DNA from: a virus
Strand: one strand, 5' to 3'
Length of the DNA: 51,327 bases
IMG/VR virus record: IMGVR_UViG_3300010354_000127
Span: 1 to 51,327 of that record
Shown one piece after another: positions 7,906 to 14,918 of this stretch. The stretch's first letter is position 1, and each line of letters begins with the position of its first letter. The translations under genes and the position numbers were made by a program. The notes under the pieces are model-generated. The model was not told the origin of the DNA. It saw only the letters and a program-made list of their open reading frames with translations, and did no database searches.

Positions 7906-8468
7906 GTGATCTCACTGCAACATTGCTCCGTGCTTCAGTGCACAACTTCGTCGGTCGCATGGGTGCCGACCCACAGATCAAGTATCTGGACGGCGGGAAT
8001 GTGGTGGCCACCGGGAGGATGGCCATCAACCGCCTGGGCGTGCCGCGCGGGCAGGATGTGCCGCCGGACTGGTTCACGATCGAGGTGAGGGGCGACAAGG
8101 CCCAGGGCTTCGTCGACACCTGTCGGAAGGGCAGCCAGGTGCAGGTGATCGGCCGGGTGAAGTCGAACCGTTGGACCGATCGGAACAACGTGGAGCGGGT
8201 GGATCTGATCGTGGTGGCGGAGGTAGCGCAGCTGCTGGCGCCGCCGCGTGATCAGCAGCAGGCGCCGCCGGTGCAGCAGCAGGGCTACGCCCCGCAGCCG
8301 GCCGCGGCCCCACCTCAGGGCTATGCGCAACAGCCGGCACCGCAGGCCTATGCCCAGCCGGCACCGCAGGGCTATGCGCAGCCCCCAGTGCAGCAGGGGC
8401 AGCAGTGGAGCCAGCCGCCGACGCCAGCTCCCCAGGGCCCGCCGAGCGACGACGACGTGCCGTTCTGA
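7902..8468 (+). CDS. ssb: Single-stranded DNA-binding protein
   Basis: 188 aa. OB-fold about residues 8-108 (FVGRMGADPQIKYLDGGNVVATGRMAINR, WFTIEVRGDKAQGFVDTCRKGSQVQVIGRVKSNRW), then a Q/P/G/Y-rich linker with repeated QGYAQP units, and the conserved acidic tip DDDVPF. Binds single strands and recruits partners through the tip. Coupled to the preceding small HTH gene (ATGA). Clear family member. Confidence 0.92.
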   Translation: MSDLTATLLRASVHNFVGRMGADPQIKYLDGGNVVATGRMAINRLGVPRGQDVPPDWFTIEVRGDKAQGFVDTCRKGSQVQVIGRVKSNRWTDRNNVERVDLIVVAEVAQLLAPPRDQQQAPPVQQQGYAPQPAAAPPQGYAQQPAPQAYAQPAPQGYAQPPVQQGQQWSQPPTPAPQGPPSDDDVPF

Positions 8469-8477
8469 GCAGCAGCA

Positions 8478-8497
8478 GGCCCCGGGCGACCGGGGCC
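8478..8497 (+). other. Leader stem-loop (8-bp stem, GCGA loop) before the 8507 gene
   Basis: GGCCCCGG-GCGA-CCGGGGCC, a perfect 8-bp stem with a GNRA loop, 9 nt before the ATG at 8507, after the SSB stop. No U run follows, so it is not a classical terminator. A near-identical stem with a GCAA loop occurs at 17200-17219. Confidence 0.6.
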
Positions 8498-8506
8498 CAT
8501 CCCCCC

Positions 8507-8980
8507 ATGATCGAACCCGATTTCCTCGCCAGGCTGCGCCAGCAGCACTACGCCCCCCAGCTGCTGCTGCTGGTCCAGCTGGAGCAGGTCACGCCGGGCT
8601 ACTGGCTGACGCAGGCGGAGCTGGCGGAGCAGCTGGGCATCGGCCCAGAGACGCTGCGGAAGAGCATGGCCTGGCTGCGCGACCGCGACCTGCTGCGGTT
8701 CACGTGCACGATGCGTGGCACGTGGGTGTGGTGGGTCGCCAGGCGGCAGGGCGAGCAGCCAGACGAGAGCCAGGAGCCGTGCTGGGTGTTCCGCAACCTC
8801 CACAACCGATACCGGCCGAGAGTGCCGATGTCCGGTGTCGAGAAGTGGCGGCAGCAGCAGGGGATTCACAAGGAGACGATGAAGCACTGGCTGATGGGAA
8901 CGACGCTGGTGCTGAATGGCACATGGGTGGTGGCGTCTACGCCGATGGACCCGTTCATGCCGGTTTGTGAAGATAAGTAA
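8507..8980 (+). CDS. Winged-helix-type DNA-binding protein, putative
   Basis: 157 aa from the ATG at 8507; the frame upstream is open but runs into the SSB gene and the leader hairpin. About residues 20-65 (QLEQVTPGYWLTQAELAEQLGIGPETLRKSMAWLRDRDLLRF) have the form of a winged helix. The rest is W-rich (GTWVWWVARRQ) and unrecognised. A phage regulator or replication accessory protein is likely. Ends with TAA inside a leader-like AT-rich patch. Confidence 0.6.
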   Translation: MIEPDFLARLRQQHYAPQLLLLVQLEQVTPGYWLTQAELAEQLGIGPETLRKSMAWLRDRDLLRFTCTMRGTWVWWVARRQGEQPDESQEPCWVFRNLHNRYRPRVPMSGVEKWRQQQGIHKETMKHWLMGTTLVLNGTWVVASTPMDPFMPVCEDK

Positions 8981-9055
8981 CAGCCGCGTGGCGGCCAGCC
9001 TGGCAGCGCGGATAATGACCCCACGGGCGGAGACGCCCACCACCCCCTGATCACC
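8963..9055 (+). promoter_or_regulatory. Duplicated leader, copy 1, with GGGCG-GAGA-CGCCC hairpin
   Basis: It begins with GTTTGTGAAGATAAGTAAC, has GATAATGACCCCACGG, then the hairpin 9025-9038 (5-bp stem, GNRA loop) and ACCACCCCCTGA before the ATG. A second copy with the same order (TCTGTGAAG..GTTAC, GATGATGGGAGCACCGG, hairpin, CCACCACCCCCTGA) lies at 13098-13191. The AT-rich part may be a promoter; the hairpin is in the leader. Confidence 0.5.
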
Positions 9056-9229
9056 ATGTTGTTCAAGGTCAACTACCGCGATCGCAGCCCCTCCGGGGAC
9101 GTGATCGGCCGCGGCCTCTTCATCGAGGCGGACTGCTTGGAGGATGCCGAAGCCCGCGCGTGCCTCCTGGCTCGCGGTGACGAGGACATCGAGTCCGTGC
9201 GCCGCTTCGCTCGCGGGGAGGCAGCCTGA
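9056..9229 (+). CDS. Small unknown protein, 57 aa
   Basis: ATG at 9056, coupled to the next gene (TGATG). Begins MLFKVNYRDRSPSGDVIGRG and ends with an acidic helix (DCLEDAEARACLLARGDEDIESVRRFA). The beta-strand then charged helix shape resembles small phage accessory proteins; no family recognised. Its leader is one of two near-copies in the window. Confidence 0.6.
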   Translation: MLFKVNYRDRSPSGDVIGRGLFIEADCLEDAEARACLLARGDEDIESVRRFARGEAA

Positions 9230-9489
9230 TGGAGCTCATTCACCAGGACGACCACGACTGGAGCCTTCGCCCGCGCTGGCGGGTCGAGCGCCAGCCGGAT
9301 GGCACGACGAACCCTTATCTGGTCCGCTTCATCAAGCAGGGCCCGGCCCGCAAGCTGCTCGACCAGATCGCCGAGTGGGATCCTGACGCCAAGGTCTGGG
9401 GCTCCAGGCGCTGGGTGCCGAAGCACCCGCTGGTGCCACACACGCTCCTCGCGATCGTCGAGGCCCACATGCGGGAGGTGAGGGCCTGA
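9229..9489 (+). CDS. Unknown protein, 86 aa
   Basis: Coupled to both neighbours (ATG overlaps the previous stop, stop overlaps the methyltransferase ATG). Basic, W-rich sequence (DHDWSLRPRWRVERQ, DPDAKVWGSRRWVPKHP). No domain recognised. The coupling to a methyltransferase suggests a shared job, perhaps as an accessory protein. Confidence 0.6.
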   Translation: MELIHQDDHDWSLRPRWRVERQPDGTTNPYLVRFIKQGPARKLLDQIAEWDPDAKVWGSRRWVPKHPLVPHTLLAIVEAHMREVRA

Positions 9490-10898
9490 TGTTCAACCCC
9501 GACTTCTACCCCACGCCGCCGGAGGTGGCGGCCACCATGCTCGATCCCCTCGACCTTCGCGGTCGGGTCGTGGTCGAGCCGTCAGCCGGTAGCGGCAACC
9601 TGGTGCGCGAGTGCCAGGCCCGGGGCGCCGCCGACGTGCTGACGGTGGAGCCTGAGCCGAAGCTGCGGGCCATCCTCACCGCCATCCCCGACAGCCGCCT
9701 GATCGGCGCCGACTGGCGCCAGGTCACGGCCGACCAGATCAGCCACGCCGATCTGATCGTGATGAACCCTCCGTTCTCGGCGGACGAGCACCACATCCTG
9801 CACGCCTGGGCCATCGCGCCGGCTGGCTGCCAGATCGTGAGCCTGTGCAACTGGAGCATCGTCACCAGCGACCGCTGGGGCAGCAGGGCCAGCAGGGAGC
9901 TGCGCACGCTGATCGAGCAGTACGGCAGCCGCCAGAACCTTGGCTCGGTGTTCGAGGACGCAGAGCGCACGACGCTCTGCGAGATCGGCCTAGTGCGGCT
10001 GACGAAGCCCGGCGATCGGCCCGGCGCCGACGAGTTCGACGGCTTCTTCCTGGGGCCTGACGACCTCGAGGCCGAGGGCCATGGCCTGATCAAGTATCGG
10101 CGCAGCCGCGAGCTGGTGCAGCGCTACGTCGAGGCCTGCCGCATCTATGACGAGCAGCTGGCCGCCGGCGTGCGCCTCGAGGCGGCAGTGGGCGGCATCT
10201 ACAAGGGCGAGCTGGGCATCCAGATCAGGATGGAAGGCTGCGCCGCCAGCCGGAACCGCTTCCGCAAGGAGCTGCAGAAGGCCTTCTGGGAGTCGGTGAT
10301 CGCCGAGATGCTCCCGCGCGAGATGGCCACCTCACAGCTGCAGGGCGACATCAACCGGTTCGTGGAGCAGCAGACCAAGGTGCCGTTCACGGAGCGGAAC
10401 CTGTTCAGGATGTTGCAGATCATCGCTGGCACCACTGACCAGCGGATCGATCGGGCCGTCGAGGCAGCGTTCGATGAGCTCACCCGCCACACCGCCGAGA
10501 ACCGGTGGCAGGTGGAGGGCTGGAAGACGAACGACGCCTACCTGTTCAATCAGAAGTTCATCGTCCCCTACCTTGCCGAGAAGAACTGGAGCGGCCTGGG
10601 TGTGGACCTGAAGCAGTGGGGCGGCAACTTCCCGCGCATCAGGGATCTAATCAAGGCGCTCTGCTACATCACCGGCAGGCCTTATGCCGAGGTGGAGCAT
10701 CCCGCATGTGGCTACGACCGGGTGGAGCCCGGTGTGTGGCACGACTGGGGGTTCTTCGAGTTCAAGGTCTACAAGAAGGGCACCGGCCACTTCCGGTTCA
10801 AGGACCAGGAGGACTGGGCGGCGCTGAATGCCAGGGTCGCCCGGATCAAGGGGCTGACCCTGCCGGAGAAGCTTCGGCGCCGGAAGGCCGCGGCCTGA
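9489..10898 (+). CDS. Adenine-type DNA methyltransferase with DUF4942-like C-terminus
   Basis: 469 aa. The N-terminal Rossmann methyltransferase has motif I EPSAGSGNL (30-38) for SAM binding and motif IV NPPF (93-96), typical of N6-adenine or related amino methyltransferases. The C-terminal half (about 190-460: FRKELQKAFWESVI, FTERNLFRMLQIIAGT, FNQKFIVPY) matches the phage DUF4942 block often joined to such methyltransferases. No restriction partner is nearby, so a protective (anti-restriction) or regulatory role is likely. Translationally coupled to the preceding small gene. Confidence 0.82.
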   Translation: MFNPDFYPTPPEVAATMLDPLDLRGRVVVEPSAGSGNLVRECQARGAADVLTVEPEPKLRAILTAIPDSRLIGADWRQVTADQISHADLIVMNPPFSADEHHILHAWAIAPAGCQIVSLCNWSIVTSDRWGSRASRELRTLIEQYGSRQNLGSVFEDAERTTLCEIGLVRLTKPGDRPGADEFDGFFLGPDDLEAEGHGLIKYRRSRELVQRYVEACRIYDEQLAAGVRLEAAVGGIYKGELGIQIRMEGCAASRNRFRKELQKAFWESVIAEMLPREMATSQLQGDINRFVEQQTKVPFTERNLFRMLQIIAGTTDQRIDRAVEAAFDELTRHTAENRWQVEGWKTNDAYLFNQKFIVPYLAEKNWSGLGVDLKQWGGNFPRIRDLIKALCYITGRPYAEVEHPACGYDRVEPGVWHDWGFFEFKVYKKGTGHFRFKDQEDWAALNARVARIKGLTLPEKLRRRKAAA

Positions 10899-10921
10899 TC
10901 ACCATTCGCTTATCTGAATCC

Positions 10922-11236
10922 ATGGACTCCCTCTACCACTACCGAGCCGAACTGGTGCGGGTCGTTGACGGCGACACGATCGACGTCGATCTGGACCTCG
11001 GCTTCGACCGGATCCGCACCCGCCAGCGACTGCGGCTGCTGGGTGTCGACACCCCAGAGCGGGGCCAGCCGGGGTTCGTCGAGGCCACCGACTGGACCCG
11101 CGACATGCTCAGCGGTGCATCGCGAATCATCGTCAACACCGTCCGCAAGGACAGCTTTGGCCGCTGGCTGGCGACGGTTTGGGTCGACGGCGTGAACCTG
11201 AACGACGAGCTGGCCTCCGCCGGCTGGCCCGCTTGA
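10922..11236 (+). CDS. Thermonuclease (SNase)-like nuclease
   Basis: 104 aa, ATG at 10922. SNase core: VRVVDGDTIDVDLDLGF (Ca-binding Asp), RLRLLGVDTPERGQPG (Arg, Asp-Thr and catalytic Glu) and DSFGRWLATVWVDGVNLNDELASAGWP (second catalytic Arg). It is shorter than secreted SNases and has no signal peptide, so it acts in the cytoplasm, probably in host DNA breakdown or phage DNA processing. All key residues are visible. Confidence 0.82.
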   Translation: MDSLYHYRAELVRVVDGDTIDVDLDLGFDRIRTRQRLRLLGVDTPERGQPGFVEATDWTRDMLSGASRIIVNTVRKDSFGRWLATVWVDGVNLNDELASAGWPA

Positions 11237-11303
11237 TCCCATGGACTACCAACCCGCCTGCGGAGCAGGCAATCTCCTACTCGTCAACCCACCATTCGCC
11301 CTC
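11237..11303 (+). other. Leader with small hairpin and a methyltransferase-like decoded string
   Basis: A 6-bp stem GCCTGC-GGA-GCAGGC lies at 11256-11270. In the frame of the next gene an ATG at 11241 would add PACGAGNLLLVNPPFAL, which looks like methyltransferase motifs I and IV brought together. This may be a decayed remnant rather than coding sequence. The downstream gene more likely starts at 11304. Confidence 0.35.
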
Positions 11304-11594
11304 ATGACCACGAACATCGACCAGATCCTCGAGGAGCGCGGCAAGCGCTACGGCAGCTTCAGGGGGCACGCGTGCATCACGCAGTGTCTCAAAAAGACCA
11401 TCGAAGCTGGGCTGAAAGACAGAGGAACGCGACTCAGAGATGATCAGCAGGAGGCGCTCGACATGATCTGCCACAAGATCGGCCGGATCATCAACGGCGA
11501 CCCGGACTATGCCGACAGCTGGGACGACATCGCGGGCTACGCCAAGCTCGTCGCCGATCGCCTCCACGCCGAGCAGCAGCAGACCCCTTCGTAG
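11304..11594 (+). CDS. DUF6378-like phage protein
   Basis: 96 aa from MTTNIDQILEERGKRYGSFRGHA, a start and a motif (ERGKRYG.F..HA.I.Q.LK) shared by a family of small phage proteins (DUF6378). The C-terminal half has DMICHKIGRIINGDPDYADSWDDIAGYAKLV. The HKIGRI..GD.....DSW.DI.GYA pattern is like small nucleotide-processing (MazG-like) helical domains, but the function is unknown. An earlier in-frame ATG at 11241 is considered less likely. Confidence 0.62.
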   Translation: MTTNIDQILEERGKRYGSFRGHACITQCLKKTIEAGLKDRGTRLRDDQQEALDMICHKIGRIINGDPDYADSWDDIAGYAKLVADRLHAEQQQTPS

Positions 11595-11704
11595 ACTCCC
11601 CACGCCGGGTCGGCCCCACCCGTAAGGGCGGGCACCTCCATGACGGAACCGGGGGGTGGCCGTCACAGCCGATGGAGGCATCGGAGGCCCGGCATTCATC
11701 CCCC
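11595..11704 (+). other. Structured leader of the zinc-ribbon gene
   Basis: 110 bp without a gene. CCTCCAT (11635-11641) pairs with ATGGAGG (11672-11678), and inside it GACGG (11642-11646) pairs with CCGTC (11660-11664), giving a two-part stem. ATTCATCCCCC precedes the ATG. No U run follows. Confidence 0.45.
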
Positions 11705-12202
11705 ATGAACAAGACCTGTCCCGCCTGCGGCAGCGCCAAGACTGTCCAGGTCGATAACAACCGTCTCGCAGATGGCCTGCGCCGTCGTGTGCGCCGCTCC
11801 TGCCAGGCCTGCAGCCACCGCTGGACACTGATTGTCCCGATCAAAGGACCAGAGCTGCCCTGCGAGGCCTGCGGCAGCCTGAGCGCTGAGGTGCTCGAGT
11901 CACATGCAATGAAGAACGGCCGCCGCCGCCGCCGGCAGCAGTGCAATCACTGCAGCCACCGTTGGACCGTCTGGCTGCTGCCCGATGGGTCTGTGAGCCG
12001 CGCGGCACAGCGGCAGAGCCGGAAGCGCGCCAGCGAGGAGCGGCCGCAGATCCGCCGGCGGACCTGCAACGACTGCGCGAACTGGCGCGATGACCACTGC
12101 TGGTTCCGTTTCCCCGACCCCCTGGAGGACGGCCTCGGCTTCGCCGCCGACTGCCTCCAGTTCATGCAGCGTGAAGAGTTGCAACAGGCCGATGGCGCCT
12201 GA
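11705..12202 (+). CDS. Tandem NrdR-like zinc-ribbon protein
   Basis: 165 aa. Two successive ribbons of the NrdR type: CPACGSAKTVQVDNNRLADG..VRRSCQACSHRWTLI (about 4-42) and CEACGSLSAEVLESHAMKNG..RRQQCNHCSHRWTVW (about 57-95). A third cysteine cluster is at CNDCANWRDDHCWF. NrdR represses ribonucleotide reductase genes; here only the ribbon part exists, with no ATP-cone. A nucleic-acid-binding or regulator role is plausible. The ATG at 11705 follows a C-rich leader. Confidence 0.62.
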   Translation: MNKTCPACGSAKTVQVDNNRLADGLRRRVRRSCQACSHRWTLIVPIKGPELPCEACGSLSAEVLESHAMKNGRRRRRQQCNHCSHRWTVWLLPDGSVSRAAQRQSRKRASEERPQIRRRTCNDCANWRDDHCWFRFPDPLEDGLGFAADCLQFMQREELQQADGA

Positions 12203-12242
12203 CGCGGCGTCCCGCAAACTATCCCCGTTCACGTCCACCACG

Positions 12243-12368
12243 ATGCGTTCCCTCATCTTCCTGCTGGCCTTCGCCAGCTTCAGCTTCCACACGCTCACCA
12301 ACAGCCTCGACAGGATGACCCAGGCTGACTGCCGCTCCGGCATTACCCGCGCGTGCGGAGGCCGCTGA
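12243..12368 (+). CDS. Small membrane or secreted protein, 41 aa
   Basis: From the ATG at 12243: MRSLIFLLAFASFSFHTLTNSL is an N-terminal hydrophobic segment, then a short polar tail with two Cys (DCRSGITRAC). It could be a signal peptide or membrane anchor. An upstream ATG at 12192 overlaps the preceding gene. Its stop overlaps the next start (TGATG). No family recognised. Confidence 0.5.
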   Translation: MRSLIFLLAFASFSFHTLTNSLDRMTQADCRSGITRACGGR

Positions 12369-12586
12369 TGTACGGCCTGAAGCGCGCCGGGCAGTGGGTT
12401 TCTGCCGGCTCCCCCGTGATCAACGGGCTCATCCCCGCGACCATCCTGCTGTCGGACGACAGCCGCGACGCCTGGCTGTCGCCCACCCTGGACGACGCCC
12501 TAGAGCGCCGGACGCTGCTGCAGATGGTCTTCGGCCTCACCACCGAGGTGAGGCCCCTTCGCCCTTCTACCTCCCGCGACGAATGA
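12368..12586 (+). CDS. Small unknown protein, 72 aa
   Basis: ATG at 12368, coupled at both ends (TGATG before, ATGA into the dCTP-deaminase-like gene). Sequence MYGLKRAGQWVSAGSPVINGL then SRDAWLSPTLDDALERRTLLQMVFGL. No domain recognised. Coupling suggests it acts with the nucleotide enzyme. Confidence 0.55.
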   Translation: MYGLKRAGQWVSAGSPVINGLIPATILLSDDSRDAWLSPTLDDALERRTLLQMVFGLTTEVRPLRPSTSRDE

Positions 12587-13092
12587 TCCTCCCTGACTTC
12601 CAGATCCGCCGGCTGTGCGAGGCCGGCATGGTCGAGCCGTTTGATCCGGCCCTGGTGAACCCCGCCTCGCTGGATGTGCGGCTGGGGCACAAGCTCCTGA
12701 TCGAGGGGGCCGAGAGTCGCCGGATGGTGTCCTACCCGTTCCACACCCACACCGAGGAGGAGCCGTATCTGCTGGTGGCCGGCCAGTTCGTGCTCGCCCC
12801 GACGCTGGAGTTCGTGCGGGTGCCCGAGACCTGCAATGCGCAGTTCGTGCTGAAGTCGAGCAGGGCCAGGGAGGGGATCGAGCACCTGCTGGCTGGATAC
12901 CTCGATCCGGGGTTCCATGGGGTGATCACGCTGGAGCTGCACAACAGCCGGCAGCTGCATGCGGTGCCGATCTGGCCTGGGATGAAGATCGGCCAGCTTG
13001 TGTTCAGCCAGATGCTGGCGCCGCCGGAGCGCAGCTATGCCATGACGGGCCGCTACCAGGGCGACACGACCGTGATGGAGTCGAAGGGCTGA
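12583..13092 (+). CDS. dCTP deaminase/dUTPase-like enzyme
   Basis: 169 aa. Family motifs are in order: MILPDFQIRRL at the start, NPASLDVRLGHKLLI, the SSRAREGIEHLLAGYLDPGFHGVITLELHN block (Ser-Arg and the catalytic Glu of dCTP deaminases), and IGQLVFSQM. It would convert dCTP to dUTP, or also to dUMP in the bifunctional type, feeding dTMP synthesis and lowering dUTP. The ATG at 12583 overlaps the stop of the preceding gene. Clear family; exact product unresolved. Confidence 0.82.
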   Translation: MILPDFQIRRLCEAGMVEPFDPALVNPASLDVRLGHKLLIEGAESRRMVSYPFHTHTEEEPYLLVAGQFVLAPTLEFVRVPETCNAQFVLKSSRAREGIEHLLAGYLDPGFHGVITLELHNSRQLHAVPIWPGMKIGQLVFSQMLAPPERSYAMTGRYQGDTTVMESKG

Positions 13093-13097
13093 GCCGT

Positions 13098-13191
13098 CTG
13101 TGAAGCATTGTTACGAACGCCGTGCCGTTGGGTGCGGCGTCGTGATGATGGGAGCACCGGGGCGAAGACGCCCCACCACCCCCTGAGAGTC
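13098..13191 (+). promoter_or_regulatory. Duplicated leader, copy 2, with GGGGCG-AAGA-CGCCCC hairpin
   Basis: Same layout as 8963-9055: TCTGTGAAGCATTGTTAC, an ACGCCG/CGGCGT stem, GATGATGGGAGCACCGG, the hairpin 13159-13174 (6-bp stem), then CCACCACCCCCTGAGAGTC before the ATG. TTGTTAC and the AT-rich start could hold a promoter. Confidence 0.5.
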
Positions 13192-13482
13192 ATGTCCAGT
13201 GACCGCAAGAGCATCACCCTCGTCGGCCGCGCCAGCAAGCTGGCGCTGCACGCTGACCACGCCTCGTTCCTGCTGACCGTCAAGGGTCGCGGTGATCGGC
13301 CTGAGCTCGTCGTTGAATGCCAGGCCCGGGGCCAGCGGCTCCTTGAGCAGTTCGAGCTGATCGACGAGGGCAGCCTCGTCGGCATCATCGGCACGCTGCA
13401 ACCGATCGAGGAGCAACACGCACACTCGATCGTGCGCATCGACCGCCTGGAGTACCTGGGCAAGCCGCTGGCCGCGGCCTGA
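13192..13482 (+). CDS. Small unknown protein, possible OB-like fold
   Basis: 96 aa from the ATG at 13192. Alternating beta pattern (KSITLVGRASKLALHADHASFLLTVKG, LVGIIGTLQPIEEQHAHSIVRIDRLEYLG) is like small single-strand-binding OB folds, but no motif proves it. Same leader type as the 9056 gene. Confidence 0.5.
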   Translation: MSSDRKSITLVGRASKLALHADHASFLLTVKGRGDRPELVVECQARGQRLLEQFELIDEGSLVGIIGTLQPIEEQHAHSIVRIDRLEYLGKPLAAA

Positions 13483-13485
13483 TCA

Positions 13486-13505
13486 CACGGCCCGCCGGGG
13501 CCGTG
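13486..13505 (+). other. Leader stem-loop (8-bp stem) before the 13540 gene
   Basis: CACGGCCC-GCCG-GGGCCGTG, perfect 8-bp stem, starting 4 nt after the preceding stop codon and 34 nt before the next ATG. No U run. One of the family of GC stem-loops in this arm. Confidence 0.55.
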
Positions 13506-13539
13506 CCCAATCCGGCAGCTACCCCATTCACCTCCTGCC

Positions 13540-13806
13540 ATGTCACTCGAAACCCGCACCGTCGTTCTCAACGGCACTGAGTTCACCCTGGGCCAGAAGT
13601 ACCGCGACACCGTTCTGGGAACTGAAGGTGTCGCCATTGCCGGCGCCAGCTACATGACCGGCTGCGACCAGATCCAGCTGGCGGCCCGCGACGCGAACGG
13701 AATGCCCTACAGCGTCTGGATCGACGTCACCCGCATCGAGGGCGTCACGGTCGAGGAACGACCCGGCGGCCCCGGCCCCGACATCACCCAGCGTCACCCG
13801 GGATGA
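13540..13806 (+). CDS. Small unknown protein, 88 aa
   Basis: ATG at 13540 after ATTCACCTCCTGCC. Mostly beta (RTVVLNGTEFTLGQKYRDTVLGTEGVAIAG, CDQIQLAARDANGMPYSVWIDVTRIEGVTVEE), with the form of a small SH3-like barrel known from phage accessory proteins. No named family. Confidence 0.55.
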   Translation: MSLETRTVVLNGTEFTLGQKYRDTVLGTEGVAIAGASYMTGCDQIQLAARDANGMPYSVWIDVTRIEGVTVEERPGGPGPDITQRHPG

Positions 13807-13826
13807 TCCTCCCCGGCGCCGCCATC

Positions 13827-13846
13827 GCGGCCCGCCTCTGGGCCGC
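13827..13846 (+). other. Leader stem-loop (7-bp stem) before the 13871 gene
   Basis: GCGGCCC-GCCTCT-GGGCCGC, perfect 7-bp stem, 24 nt before the ATG, followed by CTCACCATCACCACCCGATT. Same pattern as the other leader hairpins. Confidence 0.5.
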
Positions 13847-13870
13847 TCTCACCATCACCACCCGATTCCC

Positions 13871-14083
13871 ATGGATCACCAGCTCCGAGTCAACGTCGCC
13901 CGCTGCGCCACGGCCAGGGCTCACCTCGCCGGCGCCGAGGCCATGGCGTTACGAGAACAGGCCGAGGTTCTGATGAAGCGCGCGGATGCCGCCAAGCGCC
14001 GGTACTGGCGCGAGGTGGCGTTCGCGCAGTCCCTGACCATCGGCCGCCAGGAGCTGGCCGAGCAGCTGGGGGCCGAGCCGTGA
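13871..14083 (+). CDS. Small helical protein, 70 aa
   Basis: ATG at 13871. Ala-, Arg- and Glu-rich coiled helix (EAMALREQAEVLMKRADAAKRRYWREVAFAQ). The stop overlaps the GTG of the next ORF. No family recognised. Confidence 0.5.
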   Translation: MDHQLRVNVARCATARAHLAGAEAMALREQAEVLMKRADAAKRRYWREVAFAQSLTIGRQELAEQLGAEP

Positions 14084-14229
14084 GCACCAACCACCTCGAC
14101 CACGCCAGCTTCGCCTGGGGCCTGGCCCTGGGCGTGACGTTCGGCTCCTGGCTGCGCGGCACCCTCGACGCGCTGTTCCTGCGCCCGCGCCGCATGAGCA
14201 TCACGACCAACGAACCATTCCCCCGCTGA
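14080..14229 (+). CDS. Small membrane protein, 49 aa, putative
   Basis: GTG start at 14080 overlapping the previous stop (GTGA). One hydrophobic segment (FAWGLALGVTFGSWLRGTLDALFL) followed by basic residues. Fits exactly between two genes, so it is likely real. No family known. Confidence 0.45.
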   Translation: MSTNHLDHASFAWGLALGVTFGSWLRGTLDALFLRPRRMSITTNEPFPR

Positions 14230-14236
14230 TCCCCCG

Positions 14237-14770
14237 ATGACCATCCCCCAACGCTTCACCACCGGAGACGCCACCTTCTACGTGCTGGTGGTCTCCGACG
14301 ACATGACCGACGACAGCGGCAACCCGATCGTGTGGGAGCACCCGTTCCCCGAGGGCACCGAGCTGCGCGAGGTGCTGAAGCGCCAGCGCTCGCTGGGCGG
14401 CCGGTACGGCACCAGCTGGGTCGCCGAGTGCCGGATCATCCCTGAGACCCGCTTCGCAACTGTCAAGGAATCCTTGACAGCTCCCGAGATCTTCACGAGC
14501 CAAAAAGCGGCCGTCATGTGGGCCAACGCGGCGATAGCCCCAGCGGATGCCCGAAGTGAGCATCAGCCGCCGGGGCGCTACATCCCCGTCCCGATCACCG
14601 AGCGGGCGCCGATGAGCCAGGAGCTGGATTCTCAGGGCAGGTGCTGGTTCTACGACGCCTTCGTGTGCCCCGGCTGGCTCCTGCTTAGGCCGGACGCCAG
14701 CACGCGTGGCACGCACTGGCTCCCCCACTGGTGCTTTCCGGTTCCAGGCGAAGAGGCCAACCGTGCCTGA
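14237..14770 (+). CDS. Unknown protein, 177 aa
   Basis: ATG at 14237. N-terminal beta-rich part (GDATFYVLVVSDDMTDDSGNPI, LREVLKRQRSLGGRYGTSWVAECRI), then a W/P-rich C-terminus (CPGWLLLRPDASTRGTHWLPHWCFPVPGEEA). No domain recognised. It overlaps the next small gene. Confidence 0.55.
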   Translation: MTIPQRFTTGDATFYVLVVSDDMTDDSGNPIVWEHPFPEGTELREVLKRQRSLGGRYGTSWVAECRIIPETRFATVKESLTAPEIFTSQKAAVMWANAAIAPADARSEHQPPGRYIPVPITERAPMSQELDSQGRCWFYDAFVCPGWLLLRPDASTRGTHWLPHWCFPVPGEEANRA

Positions 14771-14918
14771 CCCCACCCCCACGACCAAGACGCTGCCCGA
14801 CGGCGCGATCCGCGTCTGCCTGGGCCGCGCCTGCGGCATCGTCAGCAGCTGGCACCTGGTGCCAGGCAAGGTCGCGCAGCTGCGGCGGCTTCTGTCCACC
14901 ACCACCGACACCCCATGA
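14763..14918 (+). CDS. Small unknown protein, 51 aa
   Basis: GTG start at 14763 inside the end of the previous gene. Sequence PDPTPTTKTLPDGAIRVCLGRACGIVSSWHLVPGKVAQLRRLL. The stop overlaps the next ATG (ATGA). The double overlap supports it; function unknown. Confidence 0.45.
   Translation: MPDPTPTTKTLPDGAIRVCLGRACGIVSSWHLVPGKVAQLRRLLSTTTDTP

Noticed and set aside
8478-8497. Leader hairpins as ordinary Rho-independent terminators
   Set aside because: None is followed by a T run, in contrast to the clear terminator at 19525-19556, and some lie within 10 nt of a start codon.
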